Shown: positions 10,254-20,019 of the stretch, piece by piece
Layout of the letters: each line of letters opens with the position of its first letter
Position numbering within the stretch: the first letter of the stretch is position 1
DNA from: Paenibacillus aurantius
Lineage (GTDB): Bacteria; Bacillota; Bacilli; Paenibacillales; NBRC-103111
Direction of reading: 5' to 3'
Assembly (NCBI RefSeq): GCF_032268605.1
Contig: NZ_CP130318.1
Location: 177,501 to 240,000, forward strand
Length of the DNA stretch: 62,500 nucleotides
Program-made: the position numbers and the translations under genes
Notes under the pieces: model-generated
What the model was told of the DNA's origin: nothing
The model's input: only the letters and a program-made list of their open reading frames with translations
Databases searched by the model: none

Positions 10254-10287
10254 ATCACGTCTACCTCCGACATAATTATCGTCACAA

Positions 10288-10337
10288 TTCGACATCGTTC
10301 TTAAAATCATGATACCAACCATTCCCAAAATAGTCAA
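10288..10337 (-). promoter_or_regulatory. abrB promoter with downstream Spo0A box
   Basis: On the reverse strand, TTGACT (10337-10332), a 17-bp spacer and TATCAT (10314-10309) make a good sigma-A promoter. A perfect 0A box TGTCGAA lies at 10294-10288, about 8 nt past the expected start site, followed by TGACGAT. B. subtilis abrB is repressed by Spo0A~P through boxes in the same place. Confidence 0.75.
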
Positions 10338-10399
10338 CTTAATTGGACTTGAAAAATATGGTATGTGATAGAGTTGTGACTTTATACCGTAAAATAGGC

Positions 10400-10521
10400 T
10401 TGATTACGGGTGTTTTTCGTTGATAAATTCTAATAGAAGGCGTTAGAGCCAGTTAGCTTCATAGAACAATTGGAAGATTTATTACGACAAATTTCGACAA
10501 ACGCGAAAGTCGAATGTCGAA
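10400..10521 (+). promoter_or_regulatory. Candidate promoter and Spo0A-box cluster for the HD gene
   Basis: TTGATT (10400-10405), 18 bp and TAAATT (10424-10429) are a possible sigma-A promoter. Downstream lie four heptamers: TACGACA (10483-10489), TTCGACA (10493-10499), AGTCGAA (10508-10514) and TGTCGAA (10515-10521). Two are perfect 0A boxes in opposite orientations. The arrangement suggests Spo0A control; the promoter assignment is weaker than the boxes. Confidence 0.5.
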
Positions 10522-10540
10522 AGATGGAGGAGTGTGGAGA

Positions 10541-11833
10541 ATGGACAAGCTGCTGAAAGAAGAAAAAGTCTTTAAAGACCCGGTTCACAAGTACATATAC
10601 GTTCAGGAGAAGACGATCTGGGATTTGATTAATTCCAAGGAATTCCAAAGATTGAGAAGAATCCGGCAGCTGGGCACTTCCTTTCTGACCTTTCATGGCG
10701 CGGAGCACAGCCGCTTCTCCCATTCTCTGGGTGTGTACGAGATTACCCGGAGAATCATCTCCCAATTCGAACGAAACGAATACCCGGACTGGCCCCGCCA
10801 GGAGAAGCTGCTGTGCCTGTGTGCGGCCCTGCTGCACGATATCGGGCACGGCCCCTTCTCTCATTCCATCGAGCAGACGTTTACCGTTCATCATGAGGAA
10901 TGGTCGTGCCGGATCATTCTGGGCGACACCGAAGTGAATGCCATCCTGCGGGAGGTGGAGGAAGACTTTCCCCGGAAGGTGGCCAATGTCATCTGCAAAA
11001 CGTACGGGGAGCCTATTGTCGTCAGCCTGATCTCGTCCCAGCTCGATGCCGACCGCATGGACTATTTGCTGAGAGACGCTTATTTTACCGGGGTGAACTA
11101 CGGAACCTTCGATCTCGACCGCATCCTCCGGGTGCTCCGTCCGTATAAGAGAGGGATAGTGGTGAAGGACAGCGGGATGCACGCGGTGGAGGACTACCTG
11201 ATGTCCCGGTACCAAATGTACTGGCAGATCTACTTTCATCCCGTTACGAGAAGCGCGGAAATTCTTCTAAGCAAAATCTTCGGAAGAGCCAAGCAGCTCC
11301 ATGAAGAGGCGTACTCCTTCGGCTTCCTTCTCCCCCCCATTCGCGCGCTTCTGGAGCAGAGACTGACGGTGGAGGATTATCACGGATTGGACGAATCGGT
11401 GATGCAGACGATGTTCACCCTATGGCAGGAGGAGGACGATCCCGTTCTCGCCGATTTGTGCCGCCGGTTTCTTAACCGTAAACTGTTCCGTTATATCGAG
11501 CTGGATCACCGCGAGAATTCTTCCGTTCTCGAGTCCATTCGACAGGCGATGATCAAAGCGGGATGGGATCCTCTATATTACCTCGAAATTGATTTCGCCA
11601 CGGATTTGCCCTATGATGTGTACCGTCCGGGGGAGGTGGAGGAGAAGCTGCCCATTCTGCTGCTGGACCACAAGGAGGAGCTTGTCGAAATTTCCCTGAA
11701 GTCCGAGATCGTTCGCTCGATCAGCGGCATTCATATGGGAGAGCACCACTTGTATTTCCCGGAGGAGCTTTTGGAGGACCCGTCTTTTCCGGAAGAGCTG
11801 AAGAGAATTCTTCGCCCGGGAAAGCCCGAATAG
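10541..11833 (+). CDS. HD-domain phosphohydrolase (YwfO-like)
   Basis: The 430-residue protein belongs to the HD superfamily and resembles the dGTPase-like YwfO group. It starts KEEKVFKDPVHKYIYV, then has HSRFSHSLGVYE and the metal-binding LLHDIGHGPFSHSIE, and DADRMDYLLRDAYFTGVNYG. These residues coordinate metal in dNTP triphosphohydrolases and related enzymes; the actual substrate is not known from sequence. ATG at 10541 has GGAGGAG 8 nt upstream, and is preferred to an upstream start at 10514. It occupies the slot where B. subtilis has metS. Confidence 0.87.
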   Translation: MDKLLKEEKVFKDPVHKYIYVQEKTIWDLINSKEFQRLRRIRQLGTSFLTFHGAEHSRFSHSLGVYEITRRIISQFERNEYPDWPRQEKLLCLCAALLHDIGHGPFSHSIEQTFTVHHEEWSCRIILGDTEVNAILREVEEDFPRKVANVICKTYGEPIVVSLISSQLDADRMDYLLRDAYFTGVNYGTFDLDRILRVLRPYKRGIVVKDSGMHAVEDYLMSRYQMYWQIYFHPVTRSAEILLSKIFGRAKQLHEEAYSFGFLLPPIRALLEQRLTVEDYHGLDESVMQTMFTLWQEEDDPVLADLCRRFLNRKLFRYIELDHRENSSVLESIRQAMIKAGWDPLYYLEIDFATDLPYDVYRPGEVEEKLPILLLDHKEELVEISLKSEIVRSISGIHMGEHHLYFPEELLEDPSFPEELKRILRPGKPE

Positions 11834-11868
11834 GCGGAAGACCGTGTTAGGAAAGGAGAACAGATACC

Positions 11869-12636
11869 ATGCTGACCGATACCCATGCACACTTGAACTC
11901 ACCGGATTTTGACGAAGACCGCGACGAGGTGATTGCCCGGGCGCGGGATAATGGAGTGACGAGAATCGTCAACGTAGGCTTCAACCGCGAAACGATCCCG
12001 AGCTCTCTGGAGCTGGCGGAGCGGTATGATTTTATTTATTCGACGGTCGGCTGGCATCCGCAGGACGCCAAGGACATGAGGCCGGAGGATCTGGAATGGA
12101 TCGAAGAGCTGTGCGCCCATGAAAAGGTGGTGGCCATCGGAGAAATCGGCCTGGATTATTATTGGGACACGTCTCCGAAGGATGTGCAGGACCGGGTGTT
12201 TCGCGAACAGATCCGGCTCGCCCGCAAAGTAGGGCTTCCCCTTGTCATTCACAACCGGGAAGCCCACCACGATATTCTGAAGGTGCTGAAGGAGGAAAAG
12301 GCGGCCGAGGTGGGGGGTATCATGCACTGCTTCTCAGGCAGCTGGGAAACGGCGAAGCAGTGCCTCGATATGAATTTTCATCTGTCCTTCGGCGGACCGG
12401 TTACGTTCAAGAACGCCCGGCAGCCGAAAGAGGTGCTGGAGAAAACCCCTCTTGACCGCCTGCTGGTGGAAACGGACTGCCCTTACCTCACTCCGCATCC
12501 GTACCGGGGGAAGCGGAATGAGACCGGCTATGTCCGGCTTGTCGCCGAAACCGCCGCGGAGCTGAAGGGCATCCCGTACGAGGAGCTTGCGCGGATCACG
12601 ACGGAGAACGCCGTCCGGCTGCTGAAGCTTAAATAA
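11869..12636 (+). CDS. tatD: TatD-family metal-dependent DNase
   Basis: The 255-residue TIM-barrel hydrolase (YabD family) has the metal ligands in LTDTHAHLNSPDF (His6, His8), GEIGLDYYWDTS, HNREAH, MHCFSGSWE and VETDCPYLTPHPYRGKRNE. Members are 3'-5' exonucleases or D-aminoacyl-tRNA deacylase-like enzymes. AAGGAGA precedes the ATG. It converges with ecsB and the two genes overlap by 8 nt at their 3' ends. Confidence 0.93.
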   Translation: MLTDTHAHLNSPDFDEDRDEVIARARDNGVTRIVNVGFNRETIPSSLELAERYDFIYSTVGWHPQDAKDMRPEDLEWIEELCAHEKVVAIGEIGLDYYWDTSPKDVQDRVFREQIRLARKVGLPLVIHNREAHHDILKVLKEEKAAEVGGIMHCFSGSWETAKQCLDMNFHLSFGGPVTFKNARQPKEVLEKTPLDRLLVETDCPYLTPHPYRGKRNETGYVRLVAETAAELKGIPYEELARITTENAVRLLKLK

Positions 12637-13852
12637 GCTCCGCCCGCCGGGTCAGCCGGCGGGGAAGGAGAAGGCGGGCGTATCCGAACGCGTAGGCAAG
12701 ACCGGCTGCGGTGAGCAGCGCCGAGAGAGAGAATGAGGTGCCGGAAAGCGCGGAAGCCGCTCCTAAGACAAGGGCCTGCACGAGTAAGGCGATGAGCACA
12801 AGGGTAGTGACGGCACGGATCCGCACTTGTTCTCCACCGGGATACAGCTGAATCCAAGGGGAGTACCGGTGCGCCTGATCGAGAGCGGCCAGCTGCACCC
12901 CGGCGATCAGCAGGGCGAGACCATAGATGATCACCTGGGCCAGCTCCCCCTGGAACAAGATCAGGAACAACGCTCCGACCGCAAGCAGCCGCAAATAGAT
13001 GGAGCTTAGTTCGGAGCGCAGGAACGTCAGGGCATACAGATACAAAAAGGCGGATGAGGACTCAAACGGCAGAAGCTTGGTCAGCCGGGGGAGGAGCATC
13101 CGCCTTTTGATGGAATTCGGCCGGGCCGGGACATCCGTGAACCAGCTGAAAAAAAGATAATAGAGATCCCTTTGCGCCTTCTCGTACCGGAGCAGCGCTT
13201 CCCAAGGAATGCGGAATTTCGGAAGGCTGCGGATAAGCAAGACGCCAGTCAGCGCCAATCCGAGCAGAAGAAGGAACGCATAAGGCAGCGGAAAGCGGAA
13301 AAGGCCGTAAACAGCCATCGTGCCTGCCGCCCACCGGTAAGCGGCGATGAGGCGGCCGTGCCGGATGGAAACGCAGCGTGCCTGCTGCCAGACCGTGAGA
13401 AGGCCGGCCCACTTCGTCAAAAGCAGAAAGGCGGCGAGCCACCAATAAGGAAGGGCGCCCGTCCCCGCCCCTTTGTGATACAGCGGCCACACCGCCAAGA
13501 GCACCAGGAGAAGCCGGATGCCCTGCATGAGGAAGCTGTGGCGGAACGAAAGCCGGAAATACCCCTGCAGCCGATCCTCGGCCGGAAGCAGGAACACCCG
13601 GTCGGCCTCCCGCAAGAAGGTGCGGATGCGCCCGGACGCCACCGTCAGGGCAAGCAGCGGAAGGATGATCCACAAGTAGGGGAAATCCGGGGGCAGCGTC
13701 TTCAGAGCTTTGGCATATCCGTAGATTCCGGCGATCAGGGCAAGGATCAGGATAGAGAAAAAGCCGCTTCGGCCCACATCCCTCCAATAAATAGAGGTCT
13801 CCCGGAGGAAGGCTTGTCTTCTTGTCCTCCACAGCGTTTCGAAGCCGTTCAT
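12629..13852 (-). CDS. ecsB: EcsB, ABC transporter permease
   Basis: The 407-residue multi-pass membrane protein belongs to the EcsB family: MNGFETLWRTRRQAFLRE, then several hydrophobic blocks with a central cytoplasmic region ending FTDVPARPNSIKRRM, which is typical of EcsB. With EcsA it forms an exporter needed for secretion, competence and intramembrane protease function in B. subtilis. The start at 13852 overlaps the ecsA stop by 4 nt (ATGA); longer upstream starts would overlap ecsA extensively and give a non-membrane arginine-rich leader. Confidence 0.88.
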   Translation of the reverse strand: MNGFETLWRTRRQAFLRETSIYWRDVGRSGFFSILILALIAGIYGYAKALKTLPPDFPYLWIILPLLALTVASGRIRTFLREADRVFLLPAEDRLQGYFRLSFRHSFLMQGIRLLLVLLAVWPLYHKGAGTGALPYWWLAAFLLLTKWAGLLTVWQQARCVSIRHGRLIAAYRWAAGTMAVYGLFRFPLPYAFLLLLGLALTGVLLIRSLPKFRIPWEALLRYEKAQRDLYYLFFSWFTDVPARPNSIKRRMLLPRLTKLLPFESSSAFLYLYALTFLRSELSSIYLRLLAVGALFLILFQGELAQVIIYGLALLIAGVQLAALDQAHRYSPWIQLYPGGEQVRIRAVTTLVLIALLVQALVLGAASALSGTSFSLSALLTAAGLAYAFGYARLLLPRRLTRRAELI

Positions 13853-14595
13853 CCTTTCCCGCCTCCCCCGACAAGCTCGAAGAAGACGTTGTCCAGGGAA
13901 GCTCCCGGCATCCCCGCGGCGGCGCGGATCTCTTCGAGGGTCCCCTGAGCCACGATAACGCCGCGGTGGAGAACGACAAATCTCTCGCAATAGTTCTCAA
14001 TCGTTGACAAAATATGCGAAGAGATCAGAAACCCGGCTCCCGCTCTCTTGAAGGAAACCATGAGCTCGAGCAGCGACCGGATTCCAAGAGGATCAAGCCC
14101 AAGGAACGGCTCATCGATAATGTAAAGCGGAGGTTCGACAAGAAACGCATTCATGATCATGACCTTCTGACGCATGCCCTTGGAGAGGTGGCCCGAGAAG
14201 CTGCCGAGCTTATCCTGCATGGAGAAGAGCTCCGCAAGCCTGCCGGCACGTTCTTCGTATATTTGGCGGTCGAGCCCGTAAGCCATAGCGGTCAACTCCA
14301 GATGCTCCCGGATGGTCAGCTCTTCATACAGCTCGGGGCTTTCTGGTACATAGCCGATGGAGGTGCGGTGTCCTGGGGTCCGGTCGCCAAGCGTTTGGCC
14401 GAGCACCTCGATGGATCCCTTTTGCGGTTTCATCAGCCCGAGAATATGCTTGATCGTGGTGCTTTTGCCGGCCCCGTTCAAGCCGATGAGCCCGACCATC
14501 TCCCCTTTGGCCACCGAGAAGTGCAGATCCTTCAGCACCGGCTTATTGAGAAGATACCCCCCATAGAGCCCCTTTAGATGCAAAATCGTTTCCAA
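13849..14595 (-). CDS. ecsA: EcsA, ABC transporter ATP-binding protein
   Basis: The 248-residue ATPase has Walker A GLNGAGKST, Q-loop region YVPESPELYEELT, signature LSKGMRQ, Walker B LYIIDEPFLGLD and switch histidine in ISSHIL. This matches EcsA, partner of the downstream ecsB. In B. subtilis the ecs operon lies elsewhere, so the pair is an addition to this block. No terminator is visible between ecsB and tatD. Confidence 0.93.
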   Translation of the reverse strand: METILHLKGLYGGYLLNKPVLKDLHFSVAKGEMVGLIGLNGAGKSTTIKHILGLMKPQKGSIEVLGQTLGDRTPGHRTSIGYVPESPELYEELTIREHLELTAMAYGLDRQIYEERAGRLAELFSMQDKLGSFSGHLSKGMRQKVMIMNAFLVEPPLYIIDEPFLGLDPLGIRSLLELMVSFKRAGAGFLISSHILSTIENYCERFVVLHRGVIVAQGTLEEIRAAAGMPGASLDNVFFELVGGGGKG

Positions 14596-14815
14596 TTCAT
14601 CACCCGCTTCGACAGTATATAAACCCTAAAAATCACGCCATGATTTCGAGAATAGTATAATCTTTACCAGGTCCTAATCAAAATTTAACTCAAAAGAAGG
14701 CAATAAGCGGAGATAAACCGAGATATAAAGAGATAATTATGGTGTGTTTTTCCGAAATCGTTCCTTTTTGCCTTAAATCGGTTATATTTTTCTTCTTTTC
14801 TCGGGCCGATACCTC

Positions 14816-14844
14816 TTTACAGGTTCTCTTTCACAGCGTATCAT
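14816..14844 (+). promoter_or_regulatory. Sigma-A promoter of the yabE riboswitch leader
   Basis: TTTACA (14816-14821), a 17-bp spacer and TATCAT (14839-14844) would start transcription near 14851, shortly before the ydaO aptamer. Confidence 0.6.
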
Positions 14845-14879
14845 ACATTCATGATAACTTAATACCGATGCCAATTTTC

Positions 14880-15130
14880 CAATTTCGCTGAGTTTCCATA
14901 TGGGAAACGGGGGAACCGTAAATGGTCGGTCGAAGAACTTTTTCGATCGCATCATGGTTAAAGGGGTGAATCACAGGTTTGTCTTTGGCAGACCTGAGTA
15001 GGGCGACTCTCTTGTCCGAATCCGTCAGCTAACCTCGTAAGCGTGAAGAGAGAGGTAACGTTGATCGGGCTTGTCTACTAGCTAATGAGCTAAAGCCACG
15101 AGAAGGTTCCTCTTCTTATGGCTTTTTTTG
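14880..15130 (+). promoter_or_regulatory. ydaO-type cyclic-di-AMP riboswitch with terminator
   Basis: The leader contains the class signatures GGGGGAACC, GGGGTGAATCAC, GAGTAGGGCGACTCTC, and CCGAATCCGTCAGCTAACC followed by GTAAGCGTGAAGAG. These match the c-di-AMP-sensing ydaO/yuaA aptamer. A terminator (AAAGCCA...TGGCTTT, then T7, about 15092-15128) follows. By established mechanism c-di-AMP binding favours termination and so lowers yabE expression. The rest of the 14596-15327 gap holds the promoter above and a 200-nt untranslated stretch before yabE. Confidence 0.9.
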
Positions 15131-15327
15131 TTGTCCAAAAAAGCCATTTTGTCCCATTCGGGCTCACACTTTAACCCACGGAGGTGAATGTAGTACAAGG
15201 ATTGCCGTTTTTACTCGATTTACGAAAACGGGAATTGGCGTAAAGAAAGTACAAATAAACCCTTAGTCGCGTCAGATATAATCATGCATAACAGTCGACG
15301 GCGAGGCTTTGAAGGAGGACCGAAGAA

Positions 15328-16515
15328 GTGGGCGCAATTCAGTATGAGAACCCCCATGTAAAACGATCATCCAGCATGTCCTTCGCATTGCGTTGGAATC
15401 ATGAAAACGTTCGAATGATAAGTTTTTTCACTCTCTTTTCACTCAGCGTAATCCTCATGTTTTTCATGTTGTTGTACGGTACGGCTACCAAAAGCGTATC
15501 AATGGTGGTGAACGGCAAGGAAACCATTGTGAAGACAAAGCAATTGGACCTGCAGCACCTACTGGATGAACAAGCTATTGTAATCGGGAAGCACGATAAG
15601 CTATCCGCCGACCTCAGCACGAAAATCAAGGACGGTGCGACCTTTACGATCGTTCAGAAATCCCCGGTGCAGTTGACCGCAGATGGGGAAACCCGGACCG
15701 TGTACACGACGGCCAAGACGGTTTCGAGTCTTTTGGACGAATTGGATATTACCCTGGGAACGGAAGACCGGATTACCCCGTCCCTGGAAGCCGGCGTTAC
15801 CGGCAATACCGATGTCAAGATTGTAAGAGTTAAGAAGCAAGTCGAAGAGCAGCAAGCGCCGATCGCCTTTACCACGGAAACGCGCCAGGACGCCAACCTG
15901 TTGAAGGGCAAGGAACAAACGGTTCAAGAAGGCAAGGAAGGAACCAAAGTTATTAAGACCGAGAAGGTCTTTGAGGACGGCAAGCTCGTCGCTCAGAACC
16001 CGCTTGGAGAAGCGGTCCAAACCCCAAGTGTTAACAAGATCGTTGCCCTGGGAACTAAAAATCCGGTAGTCGCCTTGTCGGCACCGGCACCAGAGCCTGC
16101 TCCCGCAGCAGCACCGGCAGCTGCAGCAGCACCGGCACCAAAAGCGAAAACCGTCACCAAAGCAGGGGCTCCTGCTTCGTATAAGCAGATCATCAATAAT
16201 GCTACGCTTACCGCTTATTCCGCCGGCCCGGCTTCGACCGGTAAATCCGCCGGCATGGCCGGATACGGCAAAACGGCTACCGGAACAACCGTTACCGAAG
16301 GCCGTACGATCGCCGTGGATCCTAACGTCATCCCGCTGGGATGGTGGGTTTACATTGACGGCATCGGCTACCGCAGAGCGGAAGATACAGGCAGCGCCAT
16401 CAAAGGCAACAAGATTGATGTCTACTTCGACAGCGAGGCGTACGCCCAGAAATTTGGTTTAAAGAGAGGGTTTACCGTCTATGTGATCGGCCCTAACAAG
16501 CCGGCAGGCGAGTAA
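15328..16515 (+). CDS. yabE: YabE-like cell-wall protein with G5 and 3D domains
   Basis: The 395-residue protein has one N-terminal membrane segment (about residues 30-50), two DUF348 repeats (VNGKETIVKTKQLDLQHLL and TADGETRTVYTTAKTVSSLL), a G5 domain (about 155-235), an Ala/Pro linker near 250-275 and a C-terminal 3D domain with TAYSAG, AVDPNVIPLG and the Asp residues in AEDTGSAIKGNKIDVYF. This is the Rpf/YabE-like lytic transglycosylase architecture acting on peptidoglycan. GTG start at 15328 has AAGGAGGA 8 nt upstream. Control by the c-di-AMP riboswitch ties it to wall and turgor status. Confidence 0.9.
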   Translation: MGAIQYENPHVKRSSSMSFALRWNHENVRMISFFTLFSLSVILMFFMLLYGTATKSVSMVVNGKETIVKTKQLDLQHLLDEQAIVIGKHDKLSADLSTKIKDGATFTIVQKSPVQLTADGETRTVYTTAKTVSSLLDELDITLGTEDRITPSLEAGVTGNTDVKIVRVKKQVEEQQAPIAFTTETRQDANLLKGKEQTVQEGKEGTKVIKTEKVFEDGKLVAQNPLGEAVQTPSVNKIVALGTKNPVVALSAPAPEPAPAAAPAAAAAPAPKAKTVTKAGAPASYKQIINNATLTAYSAGPASTGKSAGMAGYGKTATGTTVTEGRTIAVDPNVIPLGWWVYIDGIGYRRAEDTGSAIKGNKIDVYFDSEAYAQKFGLKRGFTVYVIGPNKPAGE

Positions 16516-16606
16516 CTCTTATATAGGCATCCAACCGCCCGGGAGACGGATAAGCTCCCGGATGGTATACGTCAGGATTGATTCTGTTATACTATACTTA
16601 ATCGTA

Positions 16607-16634
16607 AGAAGAGGCGTCGAACCTCTTCTTTTTG
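16607..16634 (+). terminator. Terminator between yabE and rnmV
   Basis: AGAAGAGG and CCTCTTCT form an 8-bp stem followed by TTTTTG, 92 nt after yabE. Another stem, CCGGGAG/CTCCCGG near 16541-16562, lacks a T-run. Confidence 0.75.
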
Positions 16635-16655
16635 TGCGTAAGAAAGGATCCATAC

Positions 16656-18103
<1,448 letters not shown>

Positions 18104-18105
18104 AC

Positions 18106-18133
18106 ACCAAACGCCCAGCCCTGCCATAGGATA
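18106..18133 (+). promoter_or_regulatory. Candidate sigma-K promoter of yabG
   Basis: ACC at 18106-18108, 16 bp, then CATAGGATA at 18125-18133 matches the sigma-K pattern AC-N16/17-CATANNNTA. Transcription would start only a few bases before the ribosome site at 18141. In B. subtilis yabG is sigma-K dependent. Confidence 0.65.
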
Positions 18134-18155
18134 AAGGCAGGGAGGCGATGATGCG

Positions 18156-19064
18156 ATGAGGCAAGGGGATCTGGTAGTCCGCAAATCCTACGGCGGGGAC
18201 GTCGTATTTAAGATTCAGGGGGCCGACGGGGAAAGGGTTCTGCTGAAAGGGGTGGAATTCCGGCTGCTCGCCGATTCGCCCGCTTCCGATTTGAGCCCGT
18301 TCCGGCCGTCCGAGCATGACCGCCGGTCCGCCGAGCTCCGGTACCGGATCAACCGGTCGGTTCGGCAGCTCGACATGTTCCGCCGGGGGCACAGCGAGAC
18401 GAGACAGCGGGCAGGCGGACGCCTGCCGATGGCGGAGCATTATTTTGAAGTGCCGGGAACGGTTCTGCACCTGGACGGGGATCCGAATTATTTGCGCAAG
18501 TGCCTGCTTCTCTATAAGGAGCTGCGGATTCCCGCGGCCGGCTATTATGTGTCGGAGCCGAACATGGCCCTGGCGCTTCAGCGGCTGCTTCCCCAGGTGA
18601 AGCCGGATATTGTCGTACTGACCGGTCACGACGGCCTTCTCAAGCAGAAGCGGGAAATCGATATCCACAGTCTGGCCAGTTACAAGAACTCTCACCATTT
18701 TGTTAACGCCGTCCATACGGCCAGGGAATACGAGAGAAGCCGGGAAGGACTGGTGGTGGTGGCGGGTGCCTGCCAGTCCCATTTTGAAGCGCTGCTGTAT
18801 GCCGGGGCCAACTTTGCCAGCTCCCCGGGCCGGGTGCTGATTCATGCCCTGGATCCTCTCTATGTCGCGTCCAAGGTGGCCTTTACGCCGTTTAAGGATA
18901 CCGTGCAGCTGTCAGATGTCCTTCCGAACACCCTGGCCGGTCTGGAAGGGGTGGGCGGGGTGGAAACAAGGGGCTGCTTCCGGCTTGGTCTGCCCAATGC
19001 GAAATGGGTAAGCCAAAACAAAGAAGCCGGCTCAAGAATCGGTTTAAATTTGAACAAAATGTGA
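18156..19064 (+). CDS. yabG: YabG, sporulation-specific cysteine-type protease
   Basis: The 302-residue protein matches YabG, a mother-cell protease that processes spore coat proteins such as SpoIVA and YeeK. Recognisable segments are MRQGDLVVRKSYGGDV, VPGTVLHLDGDPNYLRKCL, VVLTGHDGLL and VVAGACQSHFEALLYAGANFASSPGRVLIHALDPL, which holds the conserved Cys and His. The ATG at 18156 is 10 nt from GGAGG. A CCCTGCC/GGCAGGG hairpin just upstream would mask the ribosome site only in read-through transcripts from rsmA. Confidence 0.93.
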   Translation: MRQGDLVVRKSYGGDVVFKIQGADGERVLLKGVEFRLLADSPASDLSPFRPSEHDRRSAELRYRINRSVRQLDMFRRGHSETRQRAGGRLPMAEHYFEVPGTVLHLDGDPNYLRKCLLLYKELRIPAAGYYVSEPNMALALQRLLPQVKPDIVVLTGHDGLLKQKREIDIHSLASYKNSHHFVNAVHTAREYERSREGLVVVAGACQSHFEALLYAGANFASSPGRVLIHALDPLYVASKVAFTPFKDTVQLSDVLPNTLAGLEGVGGVETRGCFRLGLPNAKWVSQNKEAGSRIGLNLNKM

Positions 19065-19117
19065 ACAATGAGCGAGAATCCTTCCCTATAATCAGGGTAG
19101 ACTGCCGAAATACGCCG

Positions 19118-19147
19118 TTGACAACTGCTCAAGCCTATTGATATAAT
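19118..19147 (+). promoter_or_regulatory. veg promoter P1
   Basis: TTGACA (19118-19123), an 18-bp spacer and TATAAT (19142-19147), with TGA before the -10 giving an extended -10. Both hexamers are perfect sigma-A consensus. Confidence 0.85.
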
Positions 19148-19158
19148 ATTTGATCGAT

Positions 19159-19187
19159 TTGACAATGACCTCTTTTCCTGTTATAAT
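19159..19187 (+). promoter_or_regulatory. veg promoter P2
   Basis: TTGACA (19159-19164), exactly 17 bp, TATAAT (19182-19187): an ideal sigma-A promoter 41 bp downstream of P1. B. subtilis veg also has tandem strong promoters. Confidence 0.9.
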
Positions 19188-19215
19188 GAGTAGTGGAAAG
19201 AGGTGGTTGCAGACA

Positions 19216-19491
19216 ATGGCTAAAAATGCGCTGTTGGAGATCAAACGCAGTTTGGAGCCCCACGTCGGGCAGAAAATCATGTTGCGGGCAAACGGCGGTC
19301 GACGAAAGACCATCGAACGATCCGGTGTATTGGAAGAGACCTACCCTTCTGTATTTATCGTGAAGCTTGATGAAGAACAGCATACCTTCAAGCGCGTTTC
19401 CTACAGTTATGCGGACATTCTGACCGAGTCCGTGGAAGTAACTGTATGCCAGGATGAAGGACAAGTTCGCATCACCTACTTACAGCATTAA
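19216..19491 (+). CDS. veg: Veg protein
   Basis: The 91-residue protein starts [21 protein letters not shown] and includes [24 protein letters not shown], matching Veg, which stimulates biofilm matrix gene expression in B. subtilis by antagonising SinR. The fold is a small beta barrel. ATG at 19216 is chosen, with AAAGAGGTGG 9 nt upstream; an open extension upstream crosses the promoters. Strong tandem promoters predict very high expression. Confidence 0.94.
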   Translation: MAKNALLEIKRSLEPHVGQKIMLRANGGRRKTIERSGVLEETYPSVFIVKLDEEQHTFKRVSYSYADILTESVEVTVCQDEGQVRITYLQH

Positions 19492-19509
19492 CTTTACGGA
19501 ATAGAACGG

Positions 19510-19536
19510 CAGCCGGCTTAGGCCGGCTGTTTTTAT
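19510..19536 (+). terminator. veg terminator
   Basis: CAGCCGGC/GCCGGCTG 8-bp stem with loop TTAG followed by TTTTTATTTT, 18 nt after the veg stop. Confidence 0.9.
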
Positions 19537-19558
19537 TTTGCCCAAAAGAAGCATACTA
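19529..19558 (+). promoter_or_regulatory. Candidate sigma-G promoter of sspF
   Basis: CATACTA (19552-19558) is a perfect sigma-G -10. An imperfect -35 (GTTTT, 19529-19533) lies 18 bp upstream, inside the T-run of the veg terminator. sspF is forespore-expressed in B. subtilis. Confidence 0.5.
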
Positions 19559-19617
19559 GGGGGGAGGACCAGCCGGTTCTCGCGTGAACCGAAGGAAAAC
19601 GAGAAGGAGGTTGGCTC

Positions 19618-19797
19618 ATGGGACGCAGAAGACGGGGAGTTATGTCGGAAGAGCTGAAGTACGAGCTGGCCAAGGATCTTGGCTTCGCCGATACCATCCA
19701 GAAGGACGGGTGGGGAGGCATTACGACGAAGGACGCCGGCAACATGGTCAAACGCGCGATCCAGATGGCGGAGCAGGCGGCGCGCAAAGGGCGGTAA
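19618..19797 (+). CDS. sspF: SspF, alpha/beta-type small acid-soluble spore protein
   Basis: A 59-residue protein, translated by hand: it starts [20 protein letters not shown] and contains [16 protein letters not shown] and the SASP signature [16 protein letters not shown]. It matches SspF of B. subtilis, which occupies the same place after veg. Role: binding spore DNA in the forespore and protecting it from UV and heat damage. AAGGAGG at 19604-19610 is 7 nt upstream of the ATG. Confidence 0.94.
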   Translation: MGRRRRGVMSEELKYELAKDLGFADTIQKDGWGGITTKDAGNMVKRAIQMAEQAARKGR

Positions 19798-19805
19798 ACC
19801 GACGG

Positions 19806-19837
19806 GAGCTGGAGCGCATGCGCTGCGGCTCTTTTTT
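19806..19837 (+). terminator. sspF terminator
   Basis: GAGC...GCTC enclosing a CGCATGCG core, then six T, 9 nt after the sspF stop. Confidence 0.78.
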
Positions 19838-20019
19838 GTGACCGGGGTGCGAGCTATGCCTTCCCGCCGAGTCCCCTGGAGGAGGACATACAGCGGGAAC
19901 CGCCGGTGGACCAACCGCATGGGGAGAGCGGTCGGAAAGATGTTTTTCCGAGGTTCGTTTGTTATAATATGCTAAAGCCGAAACAGACACGGACAAGTTG
20001 GCGGAAGAAGGTGCTTGGC

